Shown: positions 23,121-33,570, counted from the stretch's first letter. The stretch: 64,000 bases of DNA from Megascapheus bottae (GCA_024803745.1 JANJXV010000130.1:982501-1046500); one strand, 5' to 3'. Notes: generated by a model from the sequence alone, not told the origin. A program made the numbers and translations.

Positions 23121-24082
23121 TAACCTCAAGGTGACAGGTTCTTGTTGATACTGGCTTGGTGTCTTCAAAAATCCATTTCTAATCTACTCTGAACAAAAAA
23201 ACAAAAACATTTTTGTCAAGAATCCTTCCCTCAGATGAAGCAAACAGATCCTCTTCCCAAAGAGAAATTAATAGGAGAATGACCCAAAAGAATACACTAG
23301 GATTAGGCTTGCTTTTTATATTTTATTTTCTCCCCTCATCATCAAACAATGCAGACCAAAAGTGGGGCCTGTCAACCAATGCTTATTATCAAGGGTGCAA
23401 TTCTCTTGAAAAATCTCAGAGGCTGAACACCCTGATTCAAATTGCTAGGTAACAACTAAGATTGTCAATGGAAATAAAAGCCTGGAAGAAAATTGAAAAG
23501 CAGAGATGAAAGGTGAGTGACCTCAGGGATGGCTGAGTTCTTAAAAAGAAAGAGACAACAAAGATGATAGTACAAATGGATAATATTAAATGAGATTTTG
23601 TTGTTGTTTTAAGTCTGGAGAGAGAGCCTCCCAAACAGAACCCTTTTCCAAATACACATTGGCAGGTTTGTGATGCATATTTGCAGGGAAAAAGAGGCCA
23701 GTTCCAAGGTTTGGGTTATAGGCAGGTAGGTAGGCAGGTAGGTAGGCCATAACTATATTTCTAAGGCAAATATAGAATGTTGAACACTCACTAAGCAACA
23801 GATGAGACATAAGAAATTATTGTCAAATGTCGATGTGGCCTTTAAATGTCTTTATCTGTTATTGATGCATACTAATGTACTTGTGAGTAAAATGCTAGAA
23901 TATCTTATTTGCTTTAAATTATTATAGAAATAAAAGCTTGGGAGAAGATCTGGACCCAGACCTGTAAATGTTAATGACTGTGGAAGCCACGGGATTAGTG
24001 CCTGGAAGTTTATTATATAATTGTCCTACTTTTTGTACATGTTGGAAATTTTCCTATGAAATACTTTAAAAATTAAAAAGCA
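23120..24082. other. Unannotated unique sequence
   Basis: A short (GGTA)/(GGCA) tetranucleotide run lies at 23722-23747. No gene recognised. Confidence 0.45.
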
Positions 24083-24278
24083 GGGCCGGGAGTTTGGCCT
24101 AGTGGTTAAAGTGCTTGCCTAGCATGCATGAAGACCCGGGTTCGATTCCTCAGTACCACATACATAGAAAAAAGCCGGAAATGGTGCTGAGGCTCAAGTG
24201 GTAGAGCTCTAGCCTTGAGAAAATCCAAGGACAGTGCTCAGGCCCTGAGCTCAAACCCAGGGCTGGCAAAAAAAAAAA
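24083..24278 (+). mobile_element. IDL-Geo-type dimeric SINE
   Basis: GGGCCGGGAGTTTGGCCTAG start, B-box GGTTCGATTCC, right monomer GAGGCTCAAGTGGTAGAGC and GAGCTCAAACCCAGGGC, tail A11. It abuts the 5' end of the next SINE with AAAAAGC seen on both sides, so it probably landed at that element's 5' edge. Confidence 0.87.
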
Positions 24279-24512
24279 GCCAGGTACCAGTGGTTCATAT
24301 CTGTCATCCTAGCTACTCAGGAAGATAAAATCTGAGGATCACAGTTCAAAGCCAGCCCAGACAGAAATGGCCCAGACAGAAACGTCCTCAAGACTCTCAT
24401 CTTCAATTAATTACAGAAAAAGCCACAAGTGGTGCTGTAGCTCAAGTGGTAGAGTGCCAGCCTTGAATGAAAGGAGCTAAGGGACAACACCTAGGTCCAG
24501 GACTAGCAAAGT
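24279..24512 (+). mobile_element. B1/Alu-headed composite SINE
   Basis: GCCAGGTACCAGTGGTTCAT, TCATCCTAGCTACTCAGGAA left half, GTGGTGCTGTAGCTCAAGTG right half. A 15-bp tandem duplication (GCCCAGACAGAAATG then GCCCAGACAGAAACG, about 24355-24385) sits at the left/right junction. Confidence 0.82.
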
Positions 24513-25164
24513 AGCTATTCAGAGGCAGAATGAATGAACTCCCACTGAGCTGTGTCCTGTGTTGGGTCTGATGCTAGGATGAGACATACAAAGATACACA
24601 ATGCATTCATGTCCACTCGATCGTATTACATGTGTTTCAGTTCATAAGTCTGAGAGGCCTCTTAGGAGATTCCCATGTTGGGGACCATCCGTGACAGAAC
24701 CTGCAGGGAGGACTTCTGCAAATTGTTCATTCTGTCATCTCGTTTAACCACTGTCCTGCCCATCATCCAAGAATCTGAGCCGTTTCTCCTACCATCCTGG
24801 GACACCTAGTCTGAAATCCCAAAGGAAGACAAGGCCCTGGAGCTCAACCATGGGCCCCAATCCAGCACCCCACTCCCCACCCCCAGGCCAGGCATCACCA
24901 CTTCCCAGCCCATCGCCTACAGGAGGAGCAGTTCCTTCAAAGGACATCTGGAGGTCATGTGGCTGCAGTGCCCACTGCGGCTATTGAATTCTGAAGTGGA
25001 ATGAAAAAGCCATCAACATTGCTTCTCGGTTCATCAGACTGGAAAGCGACGCCCTGCCATTAGAGACTAAAGTCAAAGACTCACGAGGCGCTGAGTTACG
25101 CAGTGTGCACGACAATCTCTCATTTAGGGCTCACTGAAACAGCATTAACTTTCATTTTTCAGGT
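24513..25164. other. Unannotated unique sequence
   Basis: GC-richer than its surroundings (24660-24990), no open frame of note. Confidence 0.45.
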
Positions 25165-25165
25165 T

Positions 25166-25259
25166 ATAAGGGGGGGTAGGGAGAGAGAGGGAGAGGGAGA
25201 GAGAGAGAGAAAGACAGACAGAGACAGAGACAGACAGAGAGAGAGAGAGAGACAGAGGA
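25166..25259. repeat. (GA)/(GACA) purine-rich microsatellite
   Basis: GGGAGAGAG units followed by GACAGACAGAGACAGA units. Confidence 0.9.
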
Positions 25260-25862
25260 GATGTAACTTACCCAAGATCAAACACCATTTAGGATTTTTT
25301 TATTCATTAATTGAGTTTAAAACAATGTAGGAGTTACACAAAGCACACACCTGCCGGCTAGTTGAAACTGCTGACTACTAGTGTGAGGCCTTTCTTCTAT
25401 GCCATGCTAGTGCACCAGTTGCCTCAGATTAAAGCCTTTCTCTCAGATCACTACAATTGCACGTTCTAGAGCCTTGGGCTCTAGAACAAGGAACCCAGGC
25501 ATCTCGGTTCTGTCTTTCATACGGTGTGGAGTAGCCAACTTAATGGTGGAAACGTACATTCCTTGGGTAAGTACTGTATGCATCAATGCACACACTCATG
25601 TCATGTATGTAAGTGTAGACAGAGATGGATGAATAGATCATGACAGGTGCATGGATGGTGTATGCGTTGTGTATGTTTGTACCTAGCTATTTGTAAATAC
25701 ATGTAACAAGTTGAGAAAAGCATCACCAAGCCAATACAGCTTTTTTTCTACCTTAGGAAGGGGAAAAAAAAGTCAAACACTACCAGAAGTTAGAAGACAT
25801 ATGCTAATGTTTCTTTTAAATAAGCTTCCAAAAATACAAACAAAACAGATGGCATAATTTAA

Positions 25863-25898
<36 letters not shown>

Positions 25899-26654
25899 TG
25901 TGTAACATCCGTGTACCAATAGCAGTTAATAATCATTAAGCACAAATTCTGTACCCAGGGATTCTTCTCCATGTTTAATTAAGTTTAATTCTCTGCTCGC
26001 TACACCCCTGCAGGCACATTCTCCTAACACCACCTTTGAACAGCAGACAGGAAAGGGGCATAGTTTTTAGGCAGCTGCCCTCATCTCACAAAGCACAAAT
26101 AAATGTCCCACCACCTCTGACCCCCACTCCTCTTCCCCAAACAAGCACTGAGGCCATTTTCTTTTCTGTTTTCTAACAGCATTCTGTGCATAACCAAGCG
26201 TGGTTTTAAATGAGAAAAAAAATTATATAGAAAGGTATACAGCATAATAAACCCAACACCTACATATCCACCCTCTGCAATTAAAAGTTAATGTTTATTT
26301 ACATCCGTTAGGGTGTATTTAACATCTAGAATAACACTCAGTAACACTGGAATTTTCCTCGTTGCCTCTCCCAAGTTCACTCAGGCTTTATAGACAGCTT
26401 GCTCTTTATCAGCTGAGCAATCTTCTTATTCATGTGTTTGCTGGAGAGATTACTAAAGCCATGTGTAAATCCCATAAACAACATGCAACAACATATAGAA
26501 CTGTGGTATAGTTTCATCTATTCCCTGCAGCATTTGTTTATCCTTGACATTATTTTCAAAGACCCATTTGGGCTGGCACATACCCATTCATCCATTATCA
26601 TAGCTCTATGACACAGAATCATGTTCATGTAAATTTTTGTCAATATAAACTCAT
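25260..26654. other. Unique sequence with an (AT)n run
   Basis: A pure (AT) run occupies 25868-25896. The remainder is moderately AT-rich, without a recognisable gene. Confidence 0.45.
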
Positions 26655-27295
26655 TTATTGGTCAGAGTATGGATTAATATATACTAGTATGTAATGTATT
26701 GATATATAATGTACTAATATATAGCTAGCATGTTTAATATATTTGTAATATACACTCTTATTATAGTATATTATATTATTAGAAAATATGTTTATAGATT
26801 ATATTTATTTTTTTTCCCAATCTTGGGGCTTAAACTCAGGGCCTGAGCACTGTCCTTGGGCTTTACTCAAGGCTAGTTTTCTACCACTTCCAGCTTTCCT
26901 GTGTATGTGATATGGAAGAATAGAGCCCAGGTCTTTGTGCATTCTAGGCAAGTACTTTACCACTGAGTCAAACTCCCAGCCCCTATATTTATAAATGTAT
27001 TATATTATATACTTACAACACATTATAAAAACATTTAGAATATGGTATAATTATATTATTAAATATAATATATAGTAGTATAGTATATATAGTATATAAA
27101 TAGTATAGTGTATATTACTGGATTGTATATGCTGTAATATATACACTAAATATATTATATATAAATGCATGTACTGTGTATAGATTATACTTCTGTAGAC
27201 AGATTTATAGATTTATATCTGTAGATTAGTAAATACATTAATTGATTAACATATTAATACATAAATCTAGACCCTAATAGATTAATTTGGTTGAT
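26655..27295. repeat. TA-rich block carrying a SINE
   Basis: ATATA, TAGTATA and TATTATA steps occupy 26655-26808 and resume at 26984-27295. The two halves were one block before the SINE inserted. Confidence 0.75.
26809..26983 (-). mobile_element. IDL-Geo-type dimeric SINE with internal deletion
   Basis: Minus-strand reading: GGGGCTGGGAGTTTGACTCA, left monomer, CACATACACAGGAAAGC linker, then GGAAGTGGTAGAAAACTAGC. Compared with other copies, the phrase TGCTGTGGCTCAAGTGG is missing, a 17-bp loss between two AAGTGG repeats that removes the A-box-like motif of the right monomer. Target duplication TATATTTAT at 26800-26808 and 26984-26992. Confidence 0.85.
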
Positions 27296-27299
27296 TACT

Positions 27300-27350
27300 A
27301 CATTTTAAAATTGAAGTTCATATAACATAAAATATACCATTACATCAACT
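27300..27350 (-). repeat. Possible L1M 3' end fragment
   Basis: AAATTGAAGTTCATATAACA and TAAAATATACCATTACAT resemble the reverse complement of old L1 3' ends ('...ttgaggtataatttacatacaataaaattcacc'). Very short. Confidence 0.28.
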
Positions 27351-28562
27351 TTGTAGGATATGTTTTTCAAAAGAACTAATTTCAAAGTAAATTGAGGATT
27401 CCCTAACTTAAATATGCCAAAACCAGTAAGGGAGACAGCACTCTCCAGACATGCCTGTCCTTTCAAGTTATATTTCCCAAACCACCTAAACTCAAACGGC
27501 TCACAGCCACCTCCATTCAGTTTAGGCTTCATTCTGCTGGAGTTGCTAACTGCCCATCTACATTAGCAAACTCAAAGTGGATCCAGCAATCTAGATTGGC
27601 TTCTCTGGACAAAGAGCAATCTATCTTCATTTGTCCTTGAACAAAATGCCATACGGTGAAAAGTAACAAACATCTCTCTCTTACATTCAGAGGAGCTGAA
27701 AGTCTGGCACCCAGGTTATCCAGCTTGGCTGCCCTCTGGTGAGAGCTCTTTCTGTATGGAGTCCTTGGTGCTTTCTCGTTATCTCTTTCTTCACAGGTAG
27801 AGGAAAGGGGAAGTCTAATCTCCCTTTCTCTTTTTACAGGTCACTGATCTGTCAGGAGGGTCCCCACCCTTGTAATTTCATTATCCTGTCATGAGTCCAG
27901 CAAAGTCTGATCTCTCAACACCACCACACAGTGGGTTAGTGTTTCGATATATTAATAGGTGGTGCAGGGGAGGGAAAGCATTGGGTCTCCCCGAGGCCGA
28001 GCCGAGCCTGGGTGTAAATACACGGCCCATTTGTGCAGTGGGTGCAAAATACGGCGATGAGCTAAATGTCCCCACCCAGTGTCCAGATTCTGGCCCTGGT
28101 CTCAGGTGCGGGTACAGAGCAGTCAAGCCATGGCTGCCTGCCTCCTGCTCCAGAAGTGAGGCAAACATTTGCTGCTGGGATGGAAAGGCCTGCTTCTCTG
28201 TTTTGTCTGTGAAAACTGCCTCTCATAAATAAGAGATCAAACCAGGAACGCATATCAAAGCAGATGCAGCCAGAGCTGGGCTAGCCAGGAAGGAAGACAG
28301 AGAATTATAAAATGAGTCTACAGCCCTTGAGCTGAGCATGACAAGGAAGGAAGAAGCAAAATCACCCCAGAACCTGAGGAATGTGCTACCCAGAGACTGT
28401 TCCACTACTAACAGGAATGGATCACCCAACTAATTCATCTGTCTAACCACCCAACGTGGAAAACTGCACCTCTTAGGACACAGAGACCCTGGGAATGGAT
28501 CAGTTGTATAACCAAACCACCTGGCTACCTTCCCACTCAGCCATGTCAGCAATTTAAGTGTT
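27351..28562. other. Unique sequence, CpG-bearing patch
   Basis: 27960-28110 is relatively GC-rich with several CpGs. Acceptor-like TCTCTTTTTACAG ends at 27839 and a 113-codon plus frame (27891-28232) follows, but no donor or domain supports an exon. Confidence 0.4.
27728..27743 (-). promoter_or_regulatory. CTCF-like binding motif
   Basis: On the minus strand TCACCAGAGGGCAGCC, a good match to CCASYAGRKGGC with flanking A/G-C preference. It points toward the plus-oriented motif at 16103. Confidence 0.45.
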
Positions 28563-28564
28563 CA

Positions 28565-28685
28565 GATCAGTAGAGACCGGAGTTGGAATCCCATTTCCAT
28601 CATTTACACATTAAAATCACTTCTGGGTTAGGAACTTGAGCCCCACCAATCTACTTTCCAGACCTGTAAAACTGGGATAACGGAT
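28565..28685 (+). repeat. MIR SINE fragment
   Basis: AGTTGGAATCCCATTTCCAT, CATTTACACATTAAAATCAC and AGACCTGTAAAACTGGGATA follow the MIR core order ('...aatcccagctctaccactta...', '...catctgtaaaatggggat'). Confidence 0.65.
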
Positions 28686-28687
28686 TG

Positions 28688-28902
28688 GGTGCTGATGGGC
28701 TCGTGCCAGTCCTCCTAGCTACTCAGGAGGCTGAGATCTGAGGATCACAGTTCAAAGCCAGCCCAGAAAGGAATATCCCTGAGATTCACCAATTAACTAC
28801 TGCCCCCTCTAAAAGACCAAAAGGAGCGCTGTGGCTCAGTTGACATTGATGCTAGCCTTGAGCAAAAAAAGCTCTGGGACAGCACCCAGGCCCTGAGCTC
28901 GA
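28688..28902 (+). mobile_element. B1/Alu-headed composite SINE
   Basis: GGTGCTGATGGGCTCGTGCC, TCCTAGCTACTCAGGAGGCT left half; GAGCGCTGTGGCTCAGTTGA, GCTAGCCTTGAGCAAAAAAA and CAGGCCCTGAGCTCGAG right half. No A-tail survives. Confidence 0.82.
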
Positions 28903-29324
28903 GTGGTGGCATGCACTCACAGGCATACCGGTTTCCTCTGAGTCACGAGACACCTGAGTAGTGAGGTTGACCACACTTGAGGGCCCATGGCTTCAGAGAT
29001 ACCTGCCAACATTTCCTATCCCAGGCCTCACAGAGCTGCAGTGAGGAGGAAAAGCTACATGCTGGGAAATGACCCCCTGGCCTACAGGATATGGTGGGCT
29101 CCCTTGGCTTTGCCCTAAGACAGAAAAGGCTCACAAGGCCTTCTTCACCCAAAGCCCTCAGGTCCCATCTGGATCTTAGGAGAACTGATAGAAATCCTGA
29201 GCATTCATTCCTGTGGAAGAGCTCTTTCTCTCCTGCATCTAAGCGCAAGACAGCTCTAAGCTGACCTTGGAGTCCCTGGAGTCTAGGACAGCTTCAAAAC
29301 AGTACATAGAAGAAAGCATGCCCG
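28903..29324. other. Unannotated unique sequence
   Basis: A 101-codon minus frame (28943-29248) has no recognisable domain. Confidence 0.4.
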
Positions 29325-29430
29325 TTAGGGACCCGCCATTCTGGGTTGGAAAACTGGCTCCATCAGTTGGCCACTTGTTCATGTTACTGAACCCCCAGAT
29401 TCTCATCAGTAATGAAAATGATGATCCATT
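29325..29430 (+). repeat. MIR SINE fragment
   Basis: CTGGGTTGGAAAACTGGCTC, CATCAGTTGGCCACTTGTTC and AACCCCCAGATTCTCATCAG match the MIR 5' core order. Confidence 0.6.
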
Positions 29431-29641
29431 GTTTTAAAGCAGACTGTCCGAAACATCTAAGTGAGAAATGGGAAAAGTGAATTTCCTGCACTCAACTGGG
29501 GAGAATGCTATGCATGATGAACCTACCAACAGTCGTTGTGATAAAACTGTGGATGAACATTTGCTAACTGTGTTGACTGCTGTTGGCGTCCCCTGCACCC
29601 CTGACTATCAACCCATTTTATCTTCTAAAGAACCCTGAGAG

Positions 29642-29848
29642 AAACCGATAGCTCTCATCCCAGCCACTCAGGAGGCTGGGGTCTGAGGATCATGGTTCAA
29701 AGCCAGCCCAGGTAGGAAAGTCTGTGAGACTCTTATCTCCAATTAGCCATAATAAGAAAAAAAAGCCAGAAGAGGAGATGTGGCTCAAGTGCTAGCCTTG
29801 AATAAAAAAGCTCAAGGACAGCACCCAAACCGTGAGTTCAAGCCCAGG
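29642..29848 (+). mobile_element. B1/Alu-headed composite SINE
   Basis: CGATAGCTCTCATCCCAGCC, ACTCAGGAGGCTGGGGTCTG, AAAGCCAGCCCAGGTAGGAA left half; GTGGCTCAAGTGCTAGCCTT and GAGTTCAAGCCCAGG right half. In place of a poly(A) tail it runs into CACACACA and then a purine tract. Confidence 0.82.
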
Positions 29849-30044
29849 ACACACACACACACAGAGGAGGGGGGGAGAGGGAGGAGAAGGGGGAGGGAGG
29901 GGAAGGGAGGGAGAAGGAGGGAGAGGGAGGGAGAGGGAGGGAGAGGGAGGGGGGAGGGGGGAGGGAGAGAGGGAGAGAGGGAGAGAGGGAGAGAGGGAGA
30001 GAGGGAGAGAGGAAGAGGGAGAGGGAGAGAGGGAGAGAGAGAAG
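29849..30044. repeat. (CA)n then polypurine tract on a SINE tail
   Basis: Short (AC) run at 29849-29862, then about 180 bp with no pyrimidine, moving from GGGAGG-type to GAGAGAGG-type units. It begins where the preceding SINE tail should be. Confidence 0.9.
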
Positions 30045-30058
30045 CACAGCAGAGGCAG

Positions 30059-30468
30059 TGTGATGGTTAGTCTTGAATGGCATCCTGATTGGCTTGGGGG
30101 AAACCTGGGAAGTTAGGAAAGGCCACCTTGGGGTGTGTCTGAGTCCTTTCCTGAGAGCAATAACTGAAGGGAAGACCCAATGAAGGGGTAGAAATCTCTC
30201 TGCAAGTGAGCAGAATCCTCCCAGGGCCTAATCAGGGTAAGAGGAAAAAGGGAAAGGAAGCCACCTCAAGCAAACTTTCTCCTTCTCCCTCCCTTCTCTT
30301 CCTCATCCTCTCAATCCCTCCCCTCTCCTCTTTGGCCACCAGGACATAACTTGCTTTGATCTTTCCTGCACCATTCCTACCAGAATGACCTTAAGCACAG
30401 AGCAAATGCCTTTTCTCTTAGGTTGTTTTCTCTGTTGTTTGTCCCAGCAATGAGAACTTAATCAACAG
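30059..30468 (+). repeat. Dispersed LTR-like repeat, family uncertain
   Basis: Begins TGTGATGGTTAGTCTTGAAT, then GGTGTGTCTGAGTCCTTTCC, and ends near GTCCCAGCAATGAGAACTTA ATCAACA. These phrases are characteristic of a mammalian interspersed element starting 'tgtgatggttagt' and ending in an LTR-like 'cagcaatgag...' motif. TG and CA bound it. I cannot assign it to an exact family. Confidence 0.4.
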
Positions 30469-30474
30469 GGAACA

Positions 30475-30600
30475 TGCTTGGGTATCTCTGCTTTGTAGGA
30501 AACTGAGGCACAGGGAAGCGGCAAGCCTGTGGTCAAGGGCAAGGGCAAGGTCACAAGATGATAGGAGCCCGCATCAGAATTCAAGAAAGCCATCTAGCCT
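30475..30600 (+). repeat. MIR SINE fragment
   Basis: GGAAACTGAGGCACAGGGAA, GGCAAGGTCACAAGATGATA and GCATCAGAATTCAAG follow the MIR 3' half. Confidence 0.65.
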
Positions 30601-31244
30601 GGAGCCATGCTTCTTAGTCCCTCTGTTGTTCTTCTTTCACCTGCTCTTCAGCCAGAGGTGGCCTTAGACGTGGCAAAGCCCCACATTAACTCGGGCACGC
30701 TGCCACTTTTGTCTTTGCATCACTTGGTTCAAATATTCTGCCCCTGGCAGAACATTTCCCTACCTCACAGGCATCTTGGCAACAATTATAAACTTCTTAT
30801 TAAATTCTTATTAACTCATTAGAGAATTTAAAAAAAAAGCACTGCTCAAATTAACCACATCAACCATTAGTCTTCTCTCAGTTTGTGAATCCCATTTGCT
30901 CTCAGGAATAACAAGGAATGAGATCAGATGATAAATGATAGTATTTATGGGCTGTTTGGGTTGCAATTTCTCCCAGTGTGAGGGTTTAAAATCATTGGTC
31001 CTGAGCTGATCAGATTAAATCATGTTAGGTATGGCTCAAGCCTTCACATGGCTTCTTCTGAGCATTATTTGTTCTAAGTAAATATTATTTGATAATATGC
31101 AGATTCCCAATCCTACAAATAAATTTCCCCAAAGCAGTGTCTTCCATACTTACCGTGACTCTTGGGTTGCAAGAAACATAACTAGAACTGATTTGAACCA
31201 AAAGTAAGGAAGGGAAAGACTGATCGTGCTGTGTAAGAGCAGGA
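30601..31244. other. Unannotated unique sequence
   Basis: No gene recognised. Confidence 0.4.
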
Positions 31245-31472
31245 AGATGGCTGGGGGCTCAGATATGTAATCTGAGCTACAGAGAGGCTGAGACCTGAGG
31301 ATCTTGGTTTGAAGCCAGCCCAAGCAGGAAAAGTCTATGAGACTCATCTCCAATTAACTATTCAAAAAGCCACAAGTGGAGCTGTGATTTAAGTGGTAGA
31401 ATGCCAGGCTTGAGTGAAAAATCTCAGGGACAGTGCCCAGGCCTTGAGTTCAAGCCCTTGTGCCAGCACAGA
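31245..31472 (+). mobile_element. B1/Alu-headed composite SINE
   Basis: GATGGCTGGGGGCTCAGATA, GAGGCTGAGACCTGAGGATC, CTCATCTCCAATTAACTATT, GAGCTGTGATTTAAGTGGTA and CCTTGAGTTCAAGCCC. The tail merges into GA-rich DNA. Confidence 0.82.
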
Positions 31473-31640
31473 AGAAAGACAGAAAGAGAGAGGAGAAAGG
31501 TGGAAGGGAAGGAAGAGAGGGAGAGGGAGGAAGGGAAGAGAAAACAAAGTGAGGCAAAGAGAGGGAGAAAGAAATCAAGAGAAAAATAGAGGAAGAGAGA
31601 GAAATAAAAGGAGACAGAGAGAAAGGCAACAGACAAGAAA
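31473..31640. repeat. GA-rich tract on a SINE tail
   Basis: Purine-rich (GAAAGAGAG, GGAAGGAAGAG) with scattered C and T. It continues directly from the SINE end. Confidence 0.85.
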
Positions 31641-31794
31641 ATGGCTTAGTAGTTTCTTTAAAAGCATACATTTGCCATGTAACCAGCTTTCCCATGCCCT
31701 TGTACTTTTAAGAGAAAGACTATGAAAGTCTATGTCCACAAAAAGATATATAGCCAAATGTACAAGACACTATTTCTCATCATTTTCAGTCAGA

Positions 31795-32240
31795 AATTGA
31801 AAGTTGGGGGGGGAGAAACCACCCAACAACAGACAAATGGATCAATCATGAACTACTGGACTATTGATGTGAGGATCAACAGAAACATATCTTCAAATTA
31901 TTATGCTGAATTAAACAAGCCAGACCAAAACACAGAATACATATTGTAGAGTTCCCTGGACACAAAATACTAGAAAATAAAAATTACTTGTGACGGAAAC
32001 AGATCGGTGGTTGCCTGGGGTTTAGAGGGCAATGAAGAGAAAGGCCTCAAAGGGGCTCCAGGACACGCTGGGATGCTGTGGATCTATTCACGGTATTGGT
32101 GGTGACTCAAGGAACATCCTCTAATGACACACGTGAAAACGTACACAAGCTATTACATCAACCGCATCTCCTTAAAGCTGAAGAACGAAAGAAAATAGTG
32201 GGTCACACCACCAACAGCCTTCATTTCAAACAGCAGATAG
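31795..32240 (+). mobile_element. Old L1M-type 3' end
   Basis: GAAACCACCCAACAACAGAC, AAATGGATCAATCATGAAC, TTATGCTGAATTAAACAAGC, CAGACCAAAACACAGAATAC, AGATCGGTGGTTGCCTGGGG and TATTGGTGGTGACTCAAGGA follow, in order, the end of ORF2 and 3' UTR of ancient mammalian L1 ('...atggataaacaaaatgtgg...', '...ttagtggttgcctagggctgggg...', '...attgtggtgatggttgcac...'). Coding capacity is lost. Confidence 0.65.
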
Positions 32241-32478
32241 GATACACGGAAAGACTGTAAACCCCACCCCGCTCATCTCTTTCTCAATTCTCCATGACGG
32301 CCTGGGCACCTCTGCAAGGTAACCTTGTCCCAACTACTGCACATGTGAGGACCTTGGGTGCTGGCAACACTAGGAGCTCAACAATCAAGAAGGCCCCCAC
32401 TCTGCTTTGGTCTGTCTGCACAAGACCACAGATAGACTCTACATGCCTGTGTTTCCCTTCAGGCCACTACTTAGAAAT
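32241..32478. other. Unannotated sequence before the purine tract
   Basis: No element recognised. Confidence 0.35.
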
Positions 32479-32811
32479 GGGAGGAGGGAGGAGGAAAGGG
32501 AGGAGGAGGGAGGAGGAAGAAGGAGGGAAGAGGAAGAAGGAGGAAGAAGGAGGGACGAGGAGGAAGGAGGGAGGGGGAGGGGAGGGAGGGGGAGAGGAGG
32601 AAAGAGGGAGGGGGAGAGGAGGAAAGAGGGAGGGGGAGGAAGGAGGGAGGGGGAGGAAAGAGGGAGGGGGAGGGGGGAGGAGGAGGGAGGGGAGGGGGGA
32701 GGAAGGGGGAGGGGGAGGAGGAGGGAGGGGAGGGGGGAGGAAGGGGGAGGGGGAGGAGGAGGGAGGGGGAGGAGGAGGGAGGGGGAGGAGGAGGGGAGAG
32801 GAGGAGGAGGA
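32479..32811. repeat. 333-bp polypurine tract with a 38-bp tandem unit
   Basis: Only one pyrimidine (C at 32556) interrupts 333 bases; 32557-32811 is 255 consecutive purines. A unit beginning AGGAGGAGGGAGGGGAGGGG starts at 32678, 32716 and 32754, a 38-bp period with the third copy partial. G-runs of four to six are frequent. The long open frames here on both strands (such as 32294-32860 plus and 32467-32988 minus) are artefacts of composition, giving Gly/Arg/Glu-rich and Pro/Ser-rich products. Confidence 0.95.
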
Positions 32812-33170
32812 CAAGGACCACGACAACAACAACAACAAAGAAGGAAGGAGAGATAGGTAGAGGGAGAAGAAAGAGAAGGAAGATGAGAGGGATGGTGGGA
32901 GAGAAAGAATTGGCCCTATTTGAGATGTGTATTCACCCCTGTCGTTGGGAGGTAGGTCTAGTTCCAGAAGAAATAGATACCCAAACACAGTCTCAAAAGG
33001 GATTCATCGTAAGCCAAAACTATATTGCAATTTTTTTATCTCTTCTACTGAGAACGATGAAAGGACTGACGCTGATCAAGATGCATGTGCTCATAAACTG
33101 ACATGTGGAAGTGAAACTCCTTTGTACAACGAGTGAAAGATTATAATAAACTTACAATAAAAATATAACG
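32812..33170 (+). repeat. Unassigned repeat sharing a 3' motif (copy Y)
   Basis: After AACAACAACAAC and a purine-rich lead, the 3' part has TGATCAAGATGCATGTGCTC, AACTGACATGTGGAAGTGAA, ACTCCTTTGTACAACGAGTG and AATAAACTTACAATAAAAAT. The same phrases occur at 8310-8400 and 55975-56045. The layout, purine tract then AT-rich poly(A)-like end, is that of an L1 3' UTR. Confidence 0.42.
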
Positions 33171-33361
33171 GCTACAAATATGTATTTAAATCACGCAATT
33201 TTGTTAGTGTAGGCAAATCAACTGTTGACTGAAATATTAGGTGGTAAATGGCTGACATTAAGTGTGAGCTCTGACACGGCCAATGCTACTAAACAGTAAA
33301 TTCTATCTGACGCCGAGTGACTCCAGGTTGTGCCTTTTGCCTCAATCCAAGTGTTTTCTAT

Positions 33362-33570
33362 GAGTTGGGCATGATCTTGCACACCTGTAAGCCCAGAACT
33401 TGAGAGGCTGAGGCAGAGAACCTCAAATTCACTGTCTCAAAAGACACAAAAGGACAGCAAGCAAACATTATTTTCTGTACCACACTCTGTTCTCAATTTC
33501 TCAAATTCTTGATCTAAATTTAAAACATTTGCCTAGGTCTTGAGTTGAGCTCTCAACACCAAAAAAAATG
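33362..33570 (+). mobile_element. B1-like SINE, old
   Basis: GTTGGGCATGATCTTGCACA, CCTGTAAGCCCAGAACTTGA, GAGGCTGAGGCAGAG and TTCACTGTCTCAAAAGACAC follow B1 order. The 3' part (33530-33570) includes TTGAGTTGAGCTCTCAACAC, possibly a tRNA-like relic, then an A-rich end. Confidence 0.6.

Noticed and set aside
27891..28232. 113-codon plus frame after a strong acceptor
   Set aside because: No donor, polyadenylation signal or domain; GC-rich composition makes open frames more likely.
32294..32988. Long open frames on both strands (188 and 173 codons)
   Set aside because: They coincide with the polypurine tract and encode Gly/Arg/Glu-rich or Pro/Ser-rich strings; long open frames are expected from composition.
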